Part shown: positions 8,460 to 16,399 of the stretch, one piece after another
Position numbering within the stretch: the first letter of the stretch is position 1
Layout of the letters: each line of letters starts with the position of its first letter
Assembly: GCF_014649015.1 (NCBI RefSeq)
Contig: NZ_BMSF01000005.1
Location: 361,163 to 425,162 of the forward strand
From: Streptomyces narbonensis
GTDB taxonomy: Bacteria > Actinomycetota > Actinomycetes > Streptomycetales > Streptomycetaceae
DNA length: 64,000 nucleotides
Reading direction: 5' to 3'
Translations under genes and position numbers: made by a program
The notes under the pieces: generated by a model
Database searches by the model: none
The model's input: the letters and a program-made list of their open reading frames with translations, nothing else
Told to the model about the DNA's origin: nothing

Positions 8460-8887
8460 GTCAGGTGTCGCACCCCTACCCGATGCCCGACCGTCCGCGT
8501 ACCGCCCCAGAACGCCCGGCTCCGCGACCAGCGGGGCCGCGGTGATACGCACCTGCAGCAGCAGTGTGACGCCGGACCGCCGATGCCACACCCCCCGTCC
8601 GTCCCGGGCCCGGCCGGGACGAGGCGGGCGGGCCCAGGCGAGCCGGCCCGCCCTCGCTCAGACGCGCTCCTGCCCGCCGGCGGTCCCGGCGTCATCCTCC
8701 ACACCGCATGCCGGATCACGGACTCTCAATCGGTAGACGTCGTGGCGGGCTCCCCAGACCAGCCTACGGAGGAGCGCGGAGAACCATCCGAGACGAGCAA
8801 CCCTCAGTCGAATCGAGTAAATTCGCAGGTGGGGGAAGCTCAGGAGTCTCGAGAATGCGCGGCCGCGCCCTTTCTTCGCTCCTTCCT
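8460..8887. other. No recognisable gene
   Basis: I find no homology-supported frame. GC-rich hairpin-forming sequence occurs around 8615-8660. Probably decayed intergenic DNA. Confidence 0.4.
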
Positions 8888-9325
8888 TCATTCGGCTGAC
8901 GGCCGTGGCGCGAGTGCGGGATATACATCCCTCAGTGAGAAGAGCGTTCCGCTGCCGTCGGGTGGGACGAGCCAGGAAAGCCCGGCCACTTTCCGGCCAG
9001 GGTCGGGCACGGCCAGCCAGGTCCCGGTCGTCAGGTACCGAGCGGCCCGCTCCAGCCTCGTTGCGGGGCTGCCTGGAGTCATCAGGAGTACGAGTTCCTG
9101 ACGCCTGCTGTTGCGAAGCACTGGGCCGGCCGTGGGGTGCCCGCAGCGGGAGTAGGCGTTCAGCAGGCTGTGTCCCAGCATCTCCGGGACTGCTAGCGCG
9201 TCCCACAATCGCCCCGCCGGCAAAAGTGCCACACCTCGTTCGCTGAGCCTCCACTCACGCAGACACGCGGTGGGGTCGTCACATGCAGAGGCCAGCCACC
9301 GAGCCGACCACAAAGAGGGATTCAT
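8888..9325 (-). CDS. Conserved streptomycete hypothetical protein
   Basis: A 145-aa protein from ATG 9325 with GAGG six bases upstream. Text such as WLASACDDPTACLREWRL, GVALLPAGRLWDALAVPE and GTWLAVPDPGRKV resembles a family of short actinobacterial proteins in which LLPAGRxWDxxxVP and a late LVPPDGSG occur. I recall related sequences near bifunctional primase/polymerase-type annotations, but no catalytic motif is visible and function is unknown. The next gene upstream (9439-9783) has the same strand, 113 bp away. Confidence 0.7.
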   Translation of the reverse strand: MNPSLWSARWLASACDDPTACLREWRLSERGVALLPAGRLWDALAVPEMLGHSLLNAYSRCGHPTAGPVLRNSRRQELVLLMTPGSPATRLERAARYLTTGTWLAVPDPGRKVAGLSWLVPPDGSGTLFSLRDVYPALAPRPSAE

Positions 9326-9438
9326 CTGCTACCTCGTTCCCGGGATCAGTCGACGAAGTGGTCGACTATCCCGTGCCAAGAGCGGCCTGGGCAGGGAGGC
9401 GAAGTGTGGCGGATTCACCGGCCGATTCTTGTGATGTG

Positions 9439-9783
9439 TCAGAGGTTGTCAGACCTGCTGAGCCAGCGCCTGAGCGCGATGTGGGTCGTGTCGTCGAGCG
9501 TGCACAGGGCCTCGATGGCGTCGAGGTCGCCCGGCAGGGGCGCGATACCTGACGCGGTGAGAGCGGCGTGCAGCTCCAGTCTGCGGCGATCGGCCGGCTC
9601 CAGACGAAGGGGCAGGCGGTTCGAGGGCTCGGGCGCCGGCGGCGGGTAGTCGCCGAACTCCATGGTGCCGCAGGCCGTCGATGTCTCCTCGTGTCGGTCG
9701 TCGATGTACATGGCAGGGAAGCGGTACGGGTCGAGATCCAACAGCGAGGTCGGAGCCGTGTCGAAGGCCTGGAATCCAGTCAT
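9439..9783 (-). CDS. Hypothetical protein
   Basis: A 114-aa protein from ATG 9783, chosen because GAGGAGG lies five bases upstream; the longer frame to 9849 lacks such a site. The N-terminal half is extended and Pro/Asp-rich (DLDPYRFPAMYIDD). The C-terminal half is helical and charged (LEPADRRRLELHAALTASG, TTHIALRRWLSRSDNL). There is no known domain. It may be cotranscribed with the 8888-9325 gene. Confidence 0.7.
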   Translation of the reverse strand: MTGFQAFDTAPTSLLDLDPYRFPAMYIDDRHEETSTACGTMEFGDYPPPAPEPSNRLPLRLEPADRRRLELHAALTASGIAPLPGDLDAIEALCTLDDTTHIALRRWLSRSDNL

Positions 9784-10149
9784 GAGTGCCTCCTCAGTCG
9801 TCGTGCAGCTGCCAAGGACGACGGCTCGGAGACCGAGGACAGTTGCCACGCAAGGGGATATCCACCCAGATGTCCCCTACGTCATCTCGTCACAAAAGAA
9901 ATGACCTGACGGATGCGGCCGACAACAGACTGGCCACTTCCCCGGCACGCTCGACGGGGGATACGGGATGCCGATGACCCGCCGTGCGGCGAGGAATCCG
10001 ACACTTGGCGGGGCATCTGCCATGCCCAGAGCTCACATGTGGCCGTGTTCGGGCGCCGGCTGACCGGACCCATCGCGGCGACGGCCGGCCTGCCCGTCAG
10101 GTGCGGTGACACGTACTCCGTGACGATTTGACCCCGCGGGAGGGGCGGG
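9784..10149. other. No recognisable gene
   Basis: No supported coding frame. The region lies between a hypothetical gene and a transposase relic, and probably contains the promoter of the 9783 gene at its left edge. Confidence 0.4.
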
Positions 10150-10370
10150 CCGGTCCGGGCACACCCGCCGTCGTTGCGGATTCCGCCAGTCAGCGACACG
10201 GCGAGCGGGATGCCTTGTCCGTCGACGGGGATGTGGCGCTTGTTGCCCGGACGTGCGCGGTCGACCGGGCTGGGACCGCTTTTGGGCCCTGCCGAACCGC
10301 CCGGACATGGCTGGAGTCGAACACCGCCCGCCACCGGTGGTCAGGTGCCGGACGCACGGCACCCGCCCAG
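10150..10370 (-). pseudogene. Relic of IS5-family transposase
   Basis: Minus-strand text split over two frames reads RWRAVFDSSHVRA and then KSGPSPVDRARPGNKRHIPV followed by GQGIPLAVSLTGG. This is the region around the first catalytic Asp and the following strands of IS5-type DDE transposases (usual form GPSPVDRxRPGSKHHL). Both termini are missing. Confidence 0.65.
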
Positions 10371-10406
10371 CGGGCATCGCAGGGCGGGCGCCGTGGACGT
10401 GCGGGC

Positions 10407-10610
10407 TCAGGCGGGGGTGATGTTCTCCGCCTGGGGGCCCTTCTGGCCCTGGGTGACGTCGAAGTTCACCTTCTGGCCTTCCTGGAGCTCACGGAAACCG
10501 GAGCTGGCGATGTTGGAGTAGTGGGCGAAGACGTCAGGGCCGCCGCCGTCCTGCTCGATGAAGCCGAAGCCCTTTTCCGAGTTGAACCACTTGACGGTTC
10601 CGCTGGCCAT
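10407..10610 (-). CDS. Cold-shock domain protein (CspA family)
   Basis: A 67-aa single OB-fold RNA chaperone. RNP1 (KGFGFIEQD) and RNP2 (DVFAHYS) are intact, and the product starts [18 protein letters not shown], as do streptomycete Csp proteins. The ATG at 10610 follows GGAGGG. It binds single-stranded nucleic acid to melt RNA structure. The leader carries two hairpins (10636-10660 and 10703-10728), which fits post-transcriptional control. Upstream DNA is cut by an insertion sequence at 10880, so any longer promoter region may have been displaced. Confidence 0.95.
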   Translation of the reverse strand: MASGTVKWFNSEKGFGFIEQDGGGPDVFAHYSNIASSGFRELQEGQKVNFDVTQGQKGPQAENITPA

Positions 10611-10635
10611 TGTGCCCTCCAAGGGGACTAGTAGT

Positions 10636-10660
10636 CGGTTCCCGCACCGCGCGGGAACCG
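10636..10660 (-). promoter_or_regulatory. Leader hairpin next to csp ribosome site
   Basis: CGGTTCCCGC and GCGGGAACCG form a perfect 10-bp stem with a 5-nt loop, ending about 25 bp before the cold-shock start codon. A stem this close to the ribosome site could act as a temperature-sensitive fold or protect the mRNA. The role is inferred. Confidence 0.5.
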
Positions 10661-10697
10661 GAGGTGATCGCCCTGGTCCTCAGAGACTGTGAACAGC

Positions 10698-10728
10698 AAA
10701 AATCGCCCGTGAGTGTGCGCACGGGCGA
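10698..10728 (-). terminator. Intrinsic terminator upstream of csp gene
   Basis: Read on the minus strand, a 9-bp stem (TCGCCCGTG / CACGGGCGA) with an 8-nt loop is followed by TTTTT. It lies about 90 bp upstream of the cold-shock ATG on the same strand. It either ends a gene removed when the IS inserted or is an attenuator in the cold-shock leader. Confidence 0.7.
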
Positions 10729-10875
10729 CCGGTACTTCGGAACCACGACAGCTACCCCTGACGCTACACCAGCAGCCGCGCCCTCACCGGCCGGAACGCT
10801 CGGTGAGCGAGGACTCAAGTACATCCTCGCCCACTACAGCGTCAACGCCTGGCGCACGCTCGCCCCCGAAGTCCA

Positions 10876-11786
10876 CTAGGACTTGTCTGACAAAGGATCT
10901 TGGGCGGGTTCGCGGAGCCAGAGGATGAGTGCGGCAAGGTGGACTCCCGCCTTGTAGCGAACGGCGAGTTTGTCGAAGCGGGTCGCGATCGCGCGGAACT
11001 GCTTCAGGCGGCCGAAGCAGCGTTCGACCACGTTGCGGGCCTTGTAGAGCTCGCGGTCGAAGGCCGGGGGTCTGCCGCCGGCCTGTCCGCGCCGCAGGCG
11101 GTTGGCCTTCTGGTCCGCCCGCTCAGGGATCACCGCTCGGATGCCTCGCCTGCGCAGGGTCTGGCGGATCGCCCGGGACGAGTACGCCTTGTCCGCGATG
11201 ACCGCGTCGGGCTTGCGGCGGGGTCGTCCGGCGCCGCTCCTGGGCACCCTCAAAGTGCCCAGGACGGCGTCGAAGACGGTCGAGTCGTTGACGTTGCCGG
11301 GCGTGACGACGACGGCCAGGGGCAGGCCCCGGCCGTCGCAGGCGAGGTGGACTTTGGTGGTCAGCCCGCCGCGGGAACGGCCCAGCGCCTGGCCAGCCGC
11401 CTCACGTGCCGGATCTTCCAGTTCGTCCCCCGCCGCCGCCCCTTTTTGCGGGCGCCGGCGGCATGCTGGTGAGCCCGGCTGATCGTGGAGTCGACCGACA
11501 CAGTCCACTCCACGGCTCCGACGGAGTCGTCGCGGATCTGCACCTGCTCGAGCAAATGGGACCAGGTGCCGTCGGCTTCCCAGCGGGCGAACCGCTCGTA
11601 GGCCGTCTGCCACGGCCCGTAGCGTTCCGGCAGGTCACGCCACGGGGCACCAGTCCGCAACCGCCACAACACCCCGTTGATCACCTGCCGGTGATCCCGC
11701 CACGGCCGCCCACGGCCATCAACACCAGGCAACAGGGGCGCTATCCGCTCCCATGCCACATCCGTCAGCTCACCACGACCCACCAC
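10876..11786 (-). CDS. IS5-family transposase made by -1 frameshifting
   Basis: The first frame runs from GTG 11786 (ELTDVAWERIAPLLPGVDGR..., DUF4096-type N-domain, through VSVDSTISRAHQHAAGARKK) to 11361. The second frame continues as RSRGGLTTKVHLACDG, VIADKAYSS and NVVERCFGRLKQFRAIATRF to 10876. The shift site is a C-AAA-AAG run (11443-11447 on the plus strand), a standard -1 slippery site in these elements. DDE residues are Asp in VDSTI, Asp in VIADK and Glu in VVERC. The stop codon TAG is supplied by the CTAG target duplication. It looks intact and active. Confidence 0.85.
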
Positions 11787-11808
11787 AAGATCAATTATCA
11801 GACAGCGC
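10880..11808 (-). mobile_element. IS5-family (two-frame, IS427-like) insertion sequence
   Basis: A complete 929-bp element. Ends read GACTTGTCTGACAAAGGATC (left) and, reverse complemented, GCGCTGTCTGATAATTGATC (right), imperfect terminal inverted repeats of about 23 bp. It is flanked by CTAG at 10876-10879 and 11809-11812, matching the CTAG/YTAR targets of this family. It carries a frameshifted transposase filling the element. The right CTAG also borders the palindromic element at 11813. Confidence 0.88.
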
Positions 11809-11812
11809 CTAG

Positions 11813-11983
11813 GGGGTGTCGTCACATTCCCGTCTGCCCCGCGGCGTCTGGTGCGTGCTCTCGCCGCACCGGGCGAAAGCCCACGTACGTCCAGTACGTG
11901 GGCTTCCACCCGGCACGCCGAGAGCACGCACCAGACGCCGCGGGGCCGCCCTTCGGGCGACGACGGGAATGTGACGACACCCC
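11813..11983. mobile_element. 171-bp palindromic MITE in a CTAG target
   Basis: A long inverted repeat. Both ends begin GGGGTGTCGTCACATTCCCG when read inward, and the arms stay matched (CCCCGCGGCGTCTGGTGCGT and beyond) to a centre of GTAC-gtcca-GTAC. The right arm has about 15 extra bases containing CGCCC...GGGCG. It is flanked by CTAG at 11809-11812 and 11984-11987 and has no coding capacity. The features of a miniature inverted-repeat element mobilised by a CTAG-targeting transposase are all present. The IS at 10880 sits in its left CTAG. Confidence 0.75.
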
Positions 11984-11987
11984 CTAG

Positions 11988-12534
11988 GCACCGAGGCCGC
12001 GCCCAGGTCGTCATCGGCGGCGCCGCCCACGAGACACAGATGCTGCTTTCACCAACGCTGAAGCCCGGCGGCGGTGCGGGATGACGAGTCCGGTGCCCGG
12101 GCAGCCGCCGTCGGCGATCGTGGTGGCCTCGCCGACGGCGGCCTTGGCGTCGGATTCTTCACCGCCTGGTGTGCTGGGTCAGCGGCGGATGCCTGCGTAT
12201 GTCGAGGGGGAGATCCCGCCCTCCGCGCCCCCGTTCGACAGGCCGGGCAACAACCTGGTGGAGACCTGCTCCCCTGCACCCGTGGGGATGCTCCCGGCTA
12301 CTTCTGCAGGGTGGCCCTTCTGTGACGTTCGTCGGGTAGCCGGGTGACCGCAGTCGCGGATCTCGGAAGTCGCAGCGGCAGGTGCGCAGCCGGCGGACGC
12401 GGCCGTCGGGGCGGCGGTGCCACGAGGCCGCATGTCGTGGCATTGCAGTGACCATGCCACATACGCCTGTATCGGGCCATTCCCACGATCAGGGGATATC
12501 ACCCGTACTGAATCGCCCGTGCGGCCGATCTCAG
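11988..12534. other. Non-coding stretch with an isolated CRISPR-like unit
   Basis: No gene is supported. Two plus-strand frames near 12074-12347 lack homology. A degenerate type I-E CRISPR-like unit lies at 12266-12295. Confidence 0.4.
12266..12295 (+). CRISPR. Degenerate solitary type I-E-like repeat
   Basis: The 30 bases resemble the 29-base unit at 61290-61318, with one inserted T and two substitutions. They keep the CTGCTCCCC start, the GGGGATG core and the TCCC end. There is no second unit at 61-bp spacing and no cas gene. Chance similarity in GC-rich DNA is possible but 26-27 matching positions make it unlikely. Confidence 0.4.
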
Positions 12535-12816
12535 CACCGCGCCCTCCCGCTGCTCTCGGGCGAGGTCCTGGTGATCGGTGGGAGCACGGAGCCCCTGCAC
12601 GACGGGGGCCTGAGCAGCGCCGTACGCTACGACCCCCTGTCGCGAAGCTGGTCACCCGAGGCCGGAATGAAGGTGGGCCGTGCGGAGTTCGCCGCGGTCG
12701 TCCTGACCGACGGCCGAGCCCTCGTGACGGCCGGCACGACCCGCACGGGCCCGTCCACACCGTCAGGGGGCTATCACCACCTGACGGGTACGACCGAGCT
12801 GTTCACACCACACTGA
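12535..12816 (+). pseudogene. Relic of Kelch-repeat protein
   Basis: A plus-strand frame ends LLSGEVLVIGGSTEPLHDGG, then AVRYDPLSRSWSPEAGM and DGRALVTAGT. These are two Kelch motifs (LxxGxVLVxGG...YDPxxxxW). A Kelch or galactose-oxidase-like propeller has six or seven motifs, so this is a C-terminal fragment. The upstream part of the frame has no homology or start. Confidence 0.6.
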
Positions 12817-12928
12817 CCCAGTGGCCCCACCCCGTCGGCAGGGCTCGTGTAAGGACGGCGGTCTGCCGTTCCAGGGCGACGCCCGCTCGTCCGGATCTCC
12901 TGACCAGCCCGCCTTTGTCGCGCCCCGG

Positions 12929-13540
12929 TCACGATGTCGGCGCGTCCGTCGGCTTGGCCCGCTGTGGGTGGACCGTCTCGTGCCGGGCCAGCATCGCCAC
13001 GCACTCGGCGATCTTCCGGGTGCGGGTCTCGGCCCGCTTGACGGCATTGACCCGGCTGATGAGGGCGAAGCGGTTGGTCTTGGTGAGCACTTCGAACATC
13101 GCCTGCGCCGCTGGGTCGGCGGCGATCGCCGCTCGCAGGTCAGCCGGCACCTCCGCTTCCGATGACGGCGCATAGGCGTCCGTCCACCGCCCGTCAGCCT
13201 TCGCGGCGTCCACCGCGGCGCGGCCGGCGGGCAGCATCAGGCCGGCTGCCTCCAACCGGGCCACGTTGGCGACGTTGCGCTGGGACCAGACGCTGCGGGG
13301 CCGACGCGGGGTGAACCGCCTCCAGGAACTCTCCTCGTCACGCTTGCGGGCCTGCCCGTCGATCCAGCCGAAGCACAGTGCCTCGTCGACCGCCTGCTGC
13401 CAGGTAAGCGTGGTAACGGAGCCGCCCTTTCTTGTCAGGGCGAGCCACACGCCAGGAGAGGTGTCGTGGTTGTCCATCAGCCACGCGCGCAGCGCCGCGC
13501 CGTCAGCAACGATCAACTCATTCAGCTCGGTTCCGGTCAC
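12929..13540 (-). CDS. YdeI/OmpD-associated (OmdA) family protein
   Basis: A 203-aa protein from GTG 13540. Family hallmarks are AWLMDNHDTSPGVWLALTRKG, the DEALCFGWIDGQARKRDEES motif with FGWIDG, RFTPRRPRSVWSQRN, and a C-terminal helical region with ADLRAAIAADPAAQAMFEVL. The length matches the family. YdeI relatives have been linked to resistance to cationic peptides in enterobacteria, but the actinobacterial proteins are uncharacterised and cytosolic. It stands alone, with relics on either side. Confidence 0.85.
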   Translation of the reverse strand: MTGTELNELIVADGAALRAWLMDNHDTSPGVWLALTRKGGSVTTLTWQQAVDEALCFGWIDGQARKRDEESSWRRFTPRRPRSVWSQRNVANVARLEAAGLMLPAGRAAVDAAKADGRWTDAYAPSSEAEVPADLRAAIAADPAAQAMFEVLTKTNRFALISRVNAVKRAETRTRKIAECVAMLARHETVHPQRAKPTDAPTS

Positions 13541-13904
13541 CCTTGCAGGTTAGTGCCGCAACCAGCTGGTGCGACCTGTCTCGCGTCGCTACGACCAGGA
13601 CCCCACCCCTGTACCCGGGCCGAAGCCCGCCGCACCGCCCTCGAAGAACATCCCAAGGAGACAGAACACCCTGGTCACGGGGCAAGGAGTCAGCAAGGCT
13701 CAGAGGACTGTCGCACAGCCGCGGCAGCTTCCCGGAGAGGCCCTGGGACCGGTGCAGGTGGCCGGACTGGGGCACCAGGTCACCAGGGCCGTCGTTGGCC
13801 GGGTGGTGTGTCGTTGCCCAGCCGGTACCCCACGGTCAGGGTCACGTCTGTGGGGCGTGGGGTTGTCGGCCGCGATCCGGTCGTCCAGCCGGATGACAGC
13901 GGAT
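13541..13904. other. No recognisable gene
   Basis: Frames in this stretch lack homology and have poor codon bias. Probably decayed DNA between the YdeI gene and a dehydrogenase relic. Confidence 0.4.
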
Positions 13905-14160
13905 CCCGTCAACGAAGGTCCCGAGCATCAGTACGATCCGGCCGGGCCGGTGACCCGCCTCCACGCGCCGGTGCGCCTCCGCCTGCTCCAGCGGAATCAC
14001 GTCGGCCACCCGGGTCGCGAGAGCGACCGCGCCCCACGGCCTGGTCCGCGTGGCTACTTGAAAGGGCTGCGAGGCGGTCAGGACGGTGAAGACGTTGATC
14101 GGCGTAACCGCCGGGCGCCTGCTGTCGACGTCGGTGGCCGAGTAACTGACCCCAGTAGTC
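13905..14160 (-). pseudogene. C-terminal relic of zinc-type alcohol dehydrogenase/quinone reductase
   Basis: The minus strand encodes VSYSATDVDS, TPINVFTVL, then ATRVADVIPLEQAEAHRRVE and AGHRPGRIVLM. The last two are the conserved end of medium-chain dehydrogenases (VxxxxPLExAxEAHRxxEAGxxxGRIVL). The N-terminal catalytic and nucleotide-binding regions are absent, and a frame problem separates the two blocks. Confidence 0.6.
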
Positions 14161-14496
14161 ACGGTCCGGCAGCTCCCTGAGCGCGGCCACCAGCGGCGCA
14201 CCCTGCTGTTTCTGCACCAGTTCATCGAGCAGATGGCCAAGCCGATTCGTGACGGCTACGACCAGATCGATCACGTGCCGACCCAGGTGGTCGCAGAGTT
14301 GCTCCTCAAGGTCTTCAACCCGGACAACCCCGCTCAGGGACTGATCTACACATCGTCGTTGAATGGCCAGCCCTGCGCGGTGTTCGATCTCGACAACAGC
14401 GGTTGCGTGGAGCAGGGAACGGGGCGGAATGCTCGGCCAGAGCCATGTCTGGGACTCGTCCCCGGATCCGTACGGGCGATCGAAGGCAACGGCTGA
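14161..14496 (+). pseudogene. C-terminal relic of RES-domain toxin-like protein
   Basis: A continuous frame reads LLFLHQFIEQMAKPIRDGYD, then IDHVPTQVVAELLLKVF, QGLIYTSSLNGQPCAVFDLD and NSGCVE. This is the C-terminal half of RES domains, which are NAD-degrading toxins or, fused to HEPN, stand-alone proteins; VPTQVVxE and GLxYxSS are diagnostic. The N-terminal half with the catalytic Arg/Tyr is missing, replaced by an unrelated relic on the other strand. No antitoxin lies nearby. Confidence 0.65.
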
Positions 14497-14673
14497 GCAG
14501 CACGGTGCTTGAGGCAGGAGCTGTCGCGGCCCGGGTCGAGTGCCCGCGGTCGGCTCCGCAGCCGCAGTGCGGGCAAGGGCCCCCGAGCTGACCACAGCTG
14601 TAGGCCGCCCTACTCCAGGATGCGTTGCCCCGATTGCCGGTTTCGGCGAAAGTGGTTCAGGCGGGACCAGGGG

Positions 14674-14699
14674 TGAGGTGAAACTGCAGCTCACGAAGT
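14674..14699 (+). repeat. CRISPR-leader-like dispersed repeat, copy 1
   Basis: A 26-base stretch (TGAGGTGAAACTGCAGCTCA...) identical at 24 positions to 61264-61289, where it directly abuts a full type I-E-like repeat. Here it is followed by a transposase relic instead. Confidence 0.5.
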
Positions 14700-15025
14700 G
14701 CCCCGGGCCCTGCCCGATCATCTCGGCGGCGACAAGGCGTACTCACCCCGGCGGAACCGCCGCTACCTGCGCCGTCGCCAGATCAAACACACCGTCCCCG
14801 ATCCGGAGGATCAGCGGGCCAACCGCCAGCGCCGCGGCAGCAAGGGCGGTCGGCCCACCGGTTCGACACGACAATCCACGAACGCAGGAACGAAGTGGAG
14901 CGAACGATCAACGCGCTCAAAGCCTTCCGGGCCGTCGCGACGAGATACGACGAAGGGCCTGCATCTTTCACGGCACCGTCACAGCCGTAGCCATCCGGCT
15001 CTGGCTCCGGTCCCTGTCGGAGTGA
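14700..15025 (+). pseudogene. C-terminal relic of IS5-family transposase
   Basis: Frames in succession encode GGDKAYSPRRNRRYLRRRQI, then DPEDQRANRQRRGSKGGRP, NEVERTINALKAFRAVATRYD, and finally TVTAVAIRLWLRSL with a stop at 15023-15025. These are the second Asp region (DKAYS), the Lys/Arg-rich linker, and the Glu helix (NxVERxxNxLK) of an IS5 transposase. At least two frameshifts and loss of the N-terminal half show it is dead. Confidence 0.75.
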
Positions 15026-15039
15026 AGGAGTCGGCACCG

Positions 15040-15339
15040 TCAGGAGAAGATCGCGTGTACCTGATCGACCGCTTCGGGCCCATAGCCAACCGTGCCCACG
15101 GGGACCGCGCCGTCGATCGCCTCGATGACACGCCCGGCCCATACCGGCCCGAACCCCCCGCACAGTTCAATCAGTTGCACGCCCTCGCTCACCAGGCGGC
15201 GCGCGGCTTCGATGCCCTCCTCGGGCTTCTCCACCCCGACGAACACACTGCGGCACATACCGGTGTCCACGATGCTGATATCGCCACCGGCCGCGCTGCC
15301 GTCCGCCGTGTAGATGAACCCCCAGTGTGTGAGCGCCAT
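15040..15339 (-). CDS. DUF6506-type small protein
   Basis: A 99-aa protein from ATG 15339 with GGGAGG eight bases upstream. Text includes MALTHWGFIYTADG, VDTGMCRSVFVGV, LVSEGVQLIELCGGFGPVWA and VPVGTVGYGPEAVD. The EGVQLIELCGGFGPxW core is characteristic of the small actinobacterial and proteobacterial family I know as DUF6506. It looks like a compact alpha/beta protein with a conserved Cys. Function is unknown. Confidence 0.8.
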   Translation of the reverse strand: MALTHWGFIYTADGSAAGGDISIVDTGMCRSVFVGVEKPEEGIEAARRLVSEGVQLIELCGGFGPVWAGRVIEAIDGAVPVGTVGYGPEAVDQVHAIFS

Positions 15340-15564
15340 ACGTATCGACCTCCCGTGATCGTCAGAGTCACCAGCCAAGCAGAGTGAGAGCGGGAACGGC
15401 CTGAATCGGAGACGATCCGGGAGTGATCTGCGCCGCACTCCGGATGCCCGCGCCATCCGAGCACGGTTGGTGGTGGCACGGGTAGTGGTGTCGGCCCAGC
15501 TGGTGGTGGTGGCCAGGGCGGCGCGACCATACTCGCAACGGGGCAGTTGGAACGGGGGGAGTAC

Positions 15565-16005
15565 ATGCAATCCCAATCCGGTGAACACGGGCATGATGAA
15601 GCGGATGGCCGGGTGATGGCCGACGAAGTGCTGGACCGGTTGAAGGAGGACCCCGACGCACCCTCCCCGGTCGTGCGTCGGCTGCGTGAGGTGATCCTCG
15701 AAGAGCTGTCGCCCGAACACGTGGGCATCGTCGCCGCCTTCGAGCGTGAACCGCTCGCACCGGCCACCACCCATGCCCTCGCATCGATCCTGGCGGAGCG
15801 CATGGCGGCCGACCCGGAGTTCGCGACGCGGATCCGTGCCCTGCTCCTGGGCCGGCTCGGTAGCGGCACGGAGGACGAGCAGTGGGCGGAGCGGCACGGT
15901 GGCCGGCCCGTCTCGGCGATCTGGTTCGTGTTCGCCCTGGCCCTCGCTTTCCTGGTCATCTCGGCGATCGCGGCTTTCTCCGGCCCGCCCCCGGACATTC
16001 CCTAG
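15565..16005 (+). CDS. Small C-terminally membrane-anchored hypothetical protein
   Basis: A 146-aa protein from ATG 15565, preceded by GGGGGGAG; an upstream TTG is less likely. Residues 1-115 are soluble, acidic and helical (MADEVLDRLKEDPDAPSPVV, ILAERMAADPEFATRIRALL). Residues about 120-142 form a single membrane helix (AIWFVFALALAFLVISAIAA) followed by a short Pro-rich tail, so the domain faces the cytoplasm. No family recognised. Confidence 0.7.
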   Translation: MQSQSGEHGHDEADGRVMADEVLDRLKEDPDAPSPVVRRLREVILEELSPEHVGIVAAFEREPLAPATTHALASILAERMAADPEFATRIRALLLGRLGSGTEDEQWAERHGGRPVSAIWFVFALALAFLVISAIAAFSGPPPDIP

Positions 16006-16012
16006 AGGCCTG

Positions 16013-16260
16013 CCCGTTGAACTGGTGGGCCGCGTCCGCTGTGACCGGGGGATGCAGCTGCCGAAGCCGCTTCGCATTTACGATCCTCAGGGCGGCTGGC
16101 CGCCGGAGCGCGGGCCGGCGTTCCGCTTCGCCGAGCTCGAGAGCCGGCCCGAGCCCGCGATCACCACCCGCACCGCCACGACGAGCTACGGCAAGTCGAC
16201 CGCGCAGTCATGGGACCGGGTCCATCCGCGGCTGACTCTTCGGACCGCCTGGCTCGACCG
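16013..16260 (+). pseudogene. Relic of DDE transposase (NF041680-like)
   Basis: A clean internal fragment reads LPVELVGRVRCDRGMQLP, RIYDPQGGWPPERGPAFRFA, TATTSYGKSTAQSWDRVHP and RTAWLD. This matches the middle of a common streptomycete DDE transposase (VRSDRV...DPKGGRPPKHG...TTNYGxAxAxAWDRxHPRL). It begins 8 bp after the stop of the 15565-16005 gene and stops abruptly. Confidence 0.7.
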
Positions 16261-16399
16261 TGTGGTCGGCGCTGACCGGCTCTTCCACCGGACGTGCGCC
16301 TCGCCGGCACGCACGGGCTGCCGCCCTGGCACGCGAGGCCGGACAGCCGGTGTCGGGGCGCTCCTCACAGGGCGGGGCCTCTGCACGAGCGGATCACCA

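Noticed and set aside
10610..10879. An 89-codon plus-strand frame ending at the IS
   Set aside because: It overlaps the cold-shock leader antisense and has no homology, though its last 20 residues look protein-like.
14161..14496. A functional toxin-antitoxin pair
   Set aside because: The RES half lacks its N-terminal catalytic part and no antitoxin gene adjoins.
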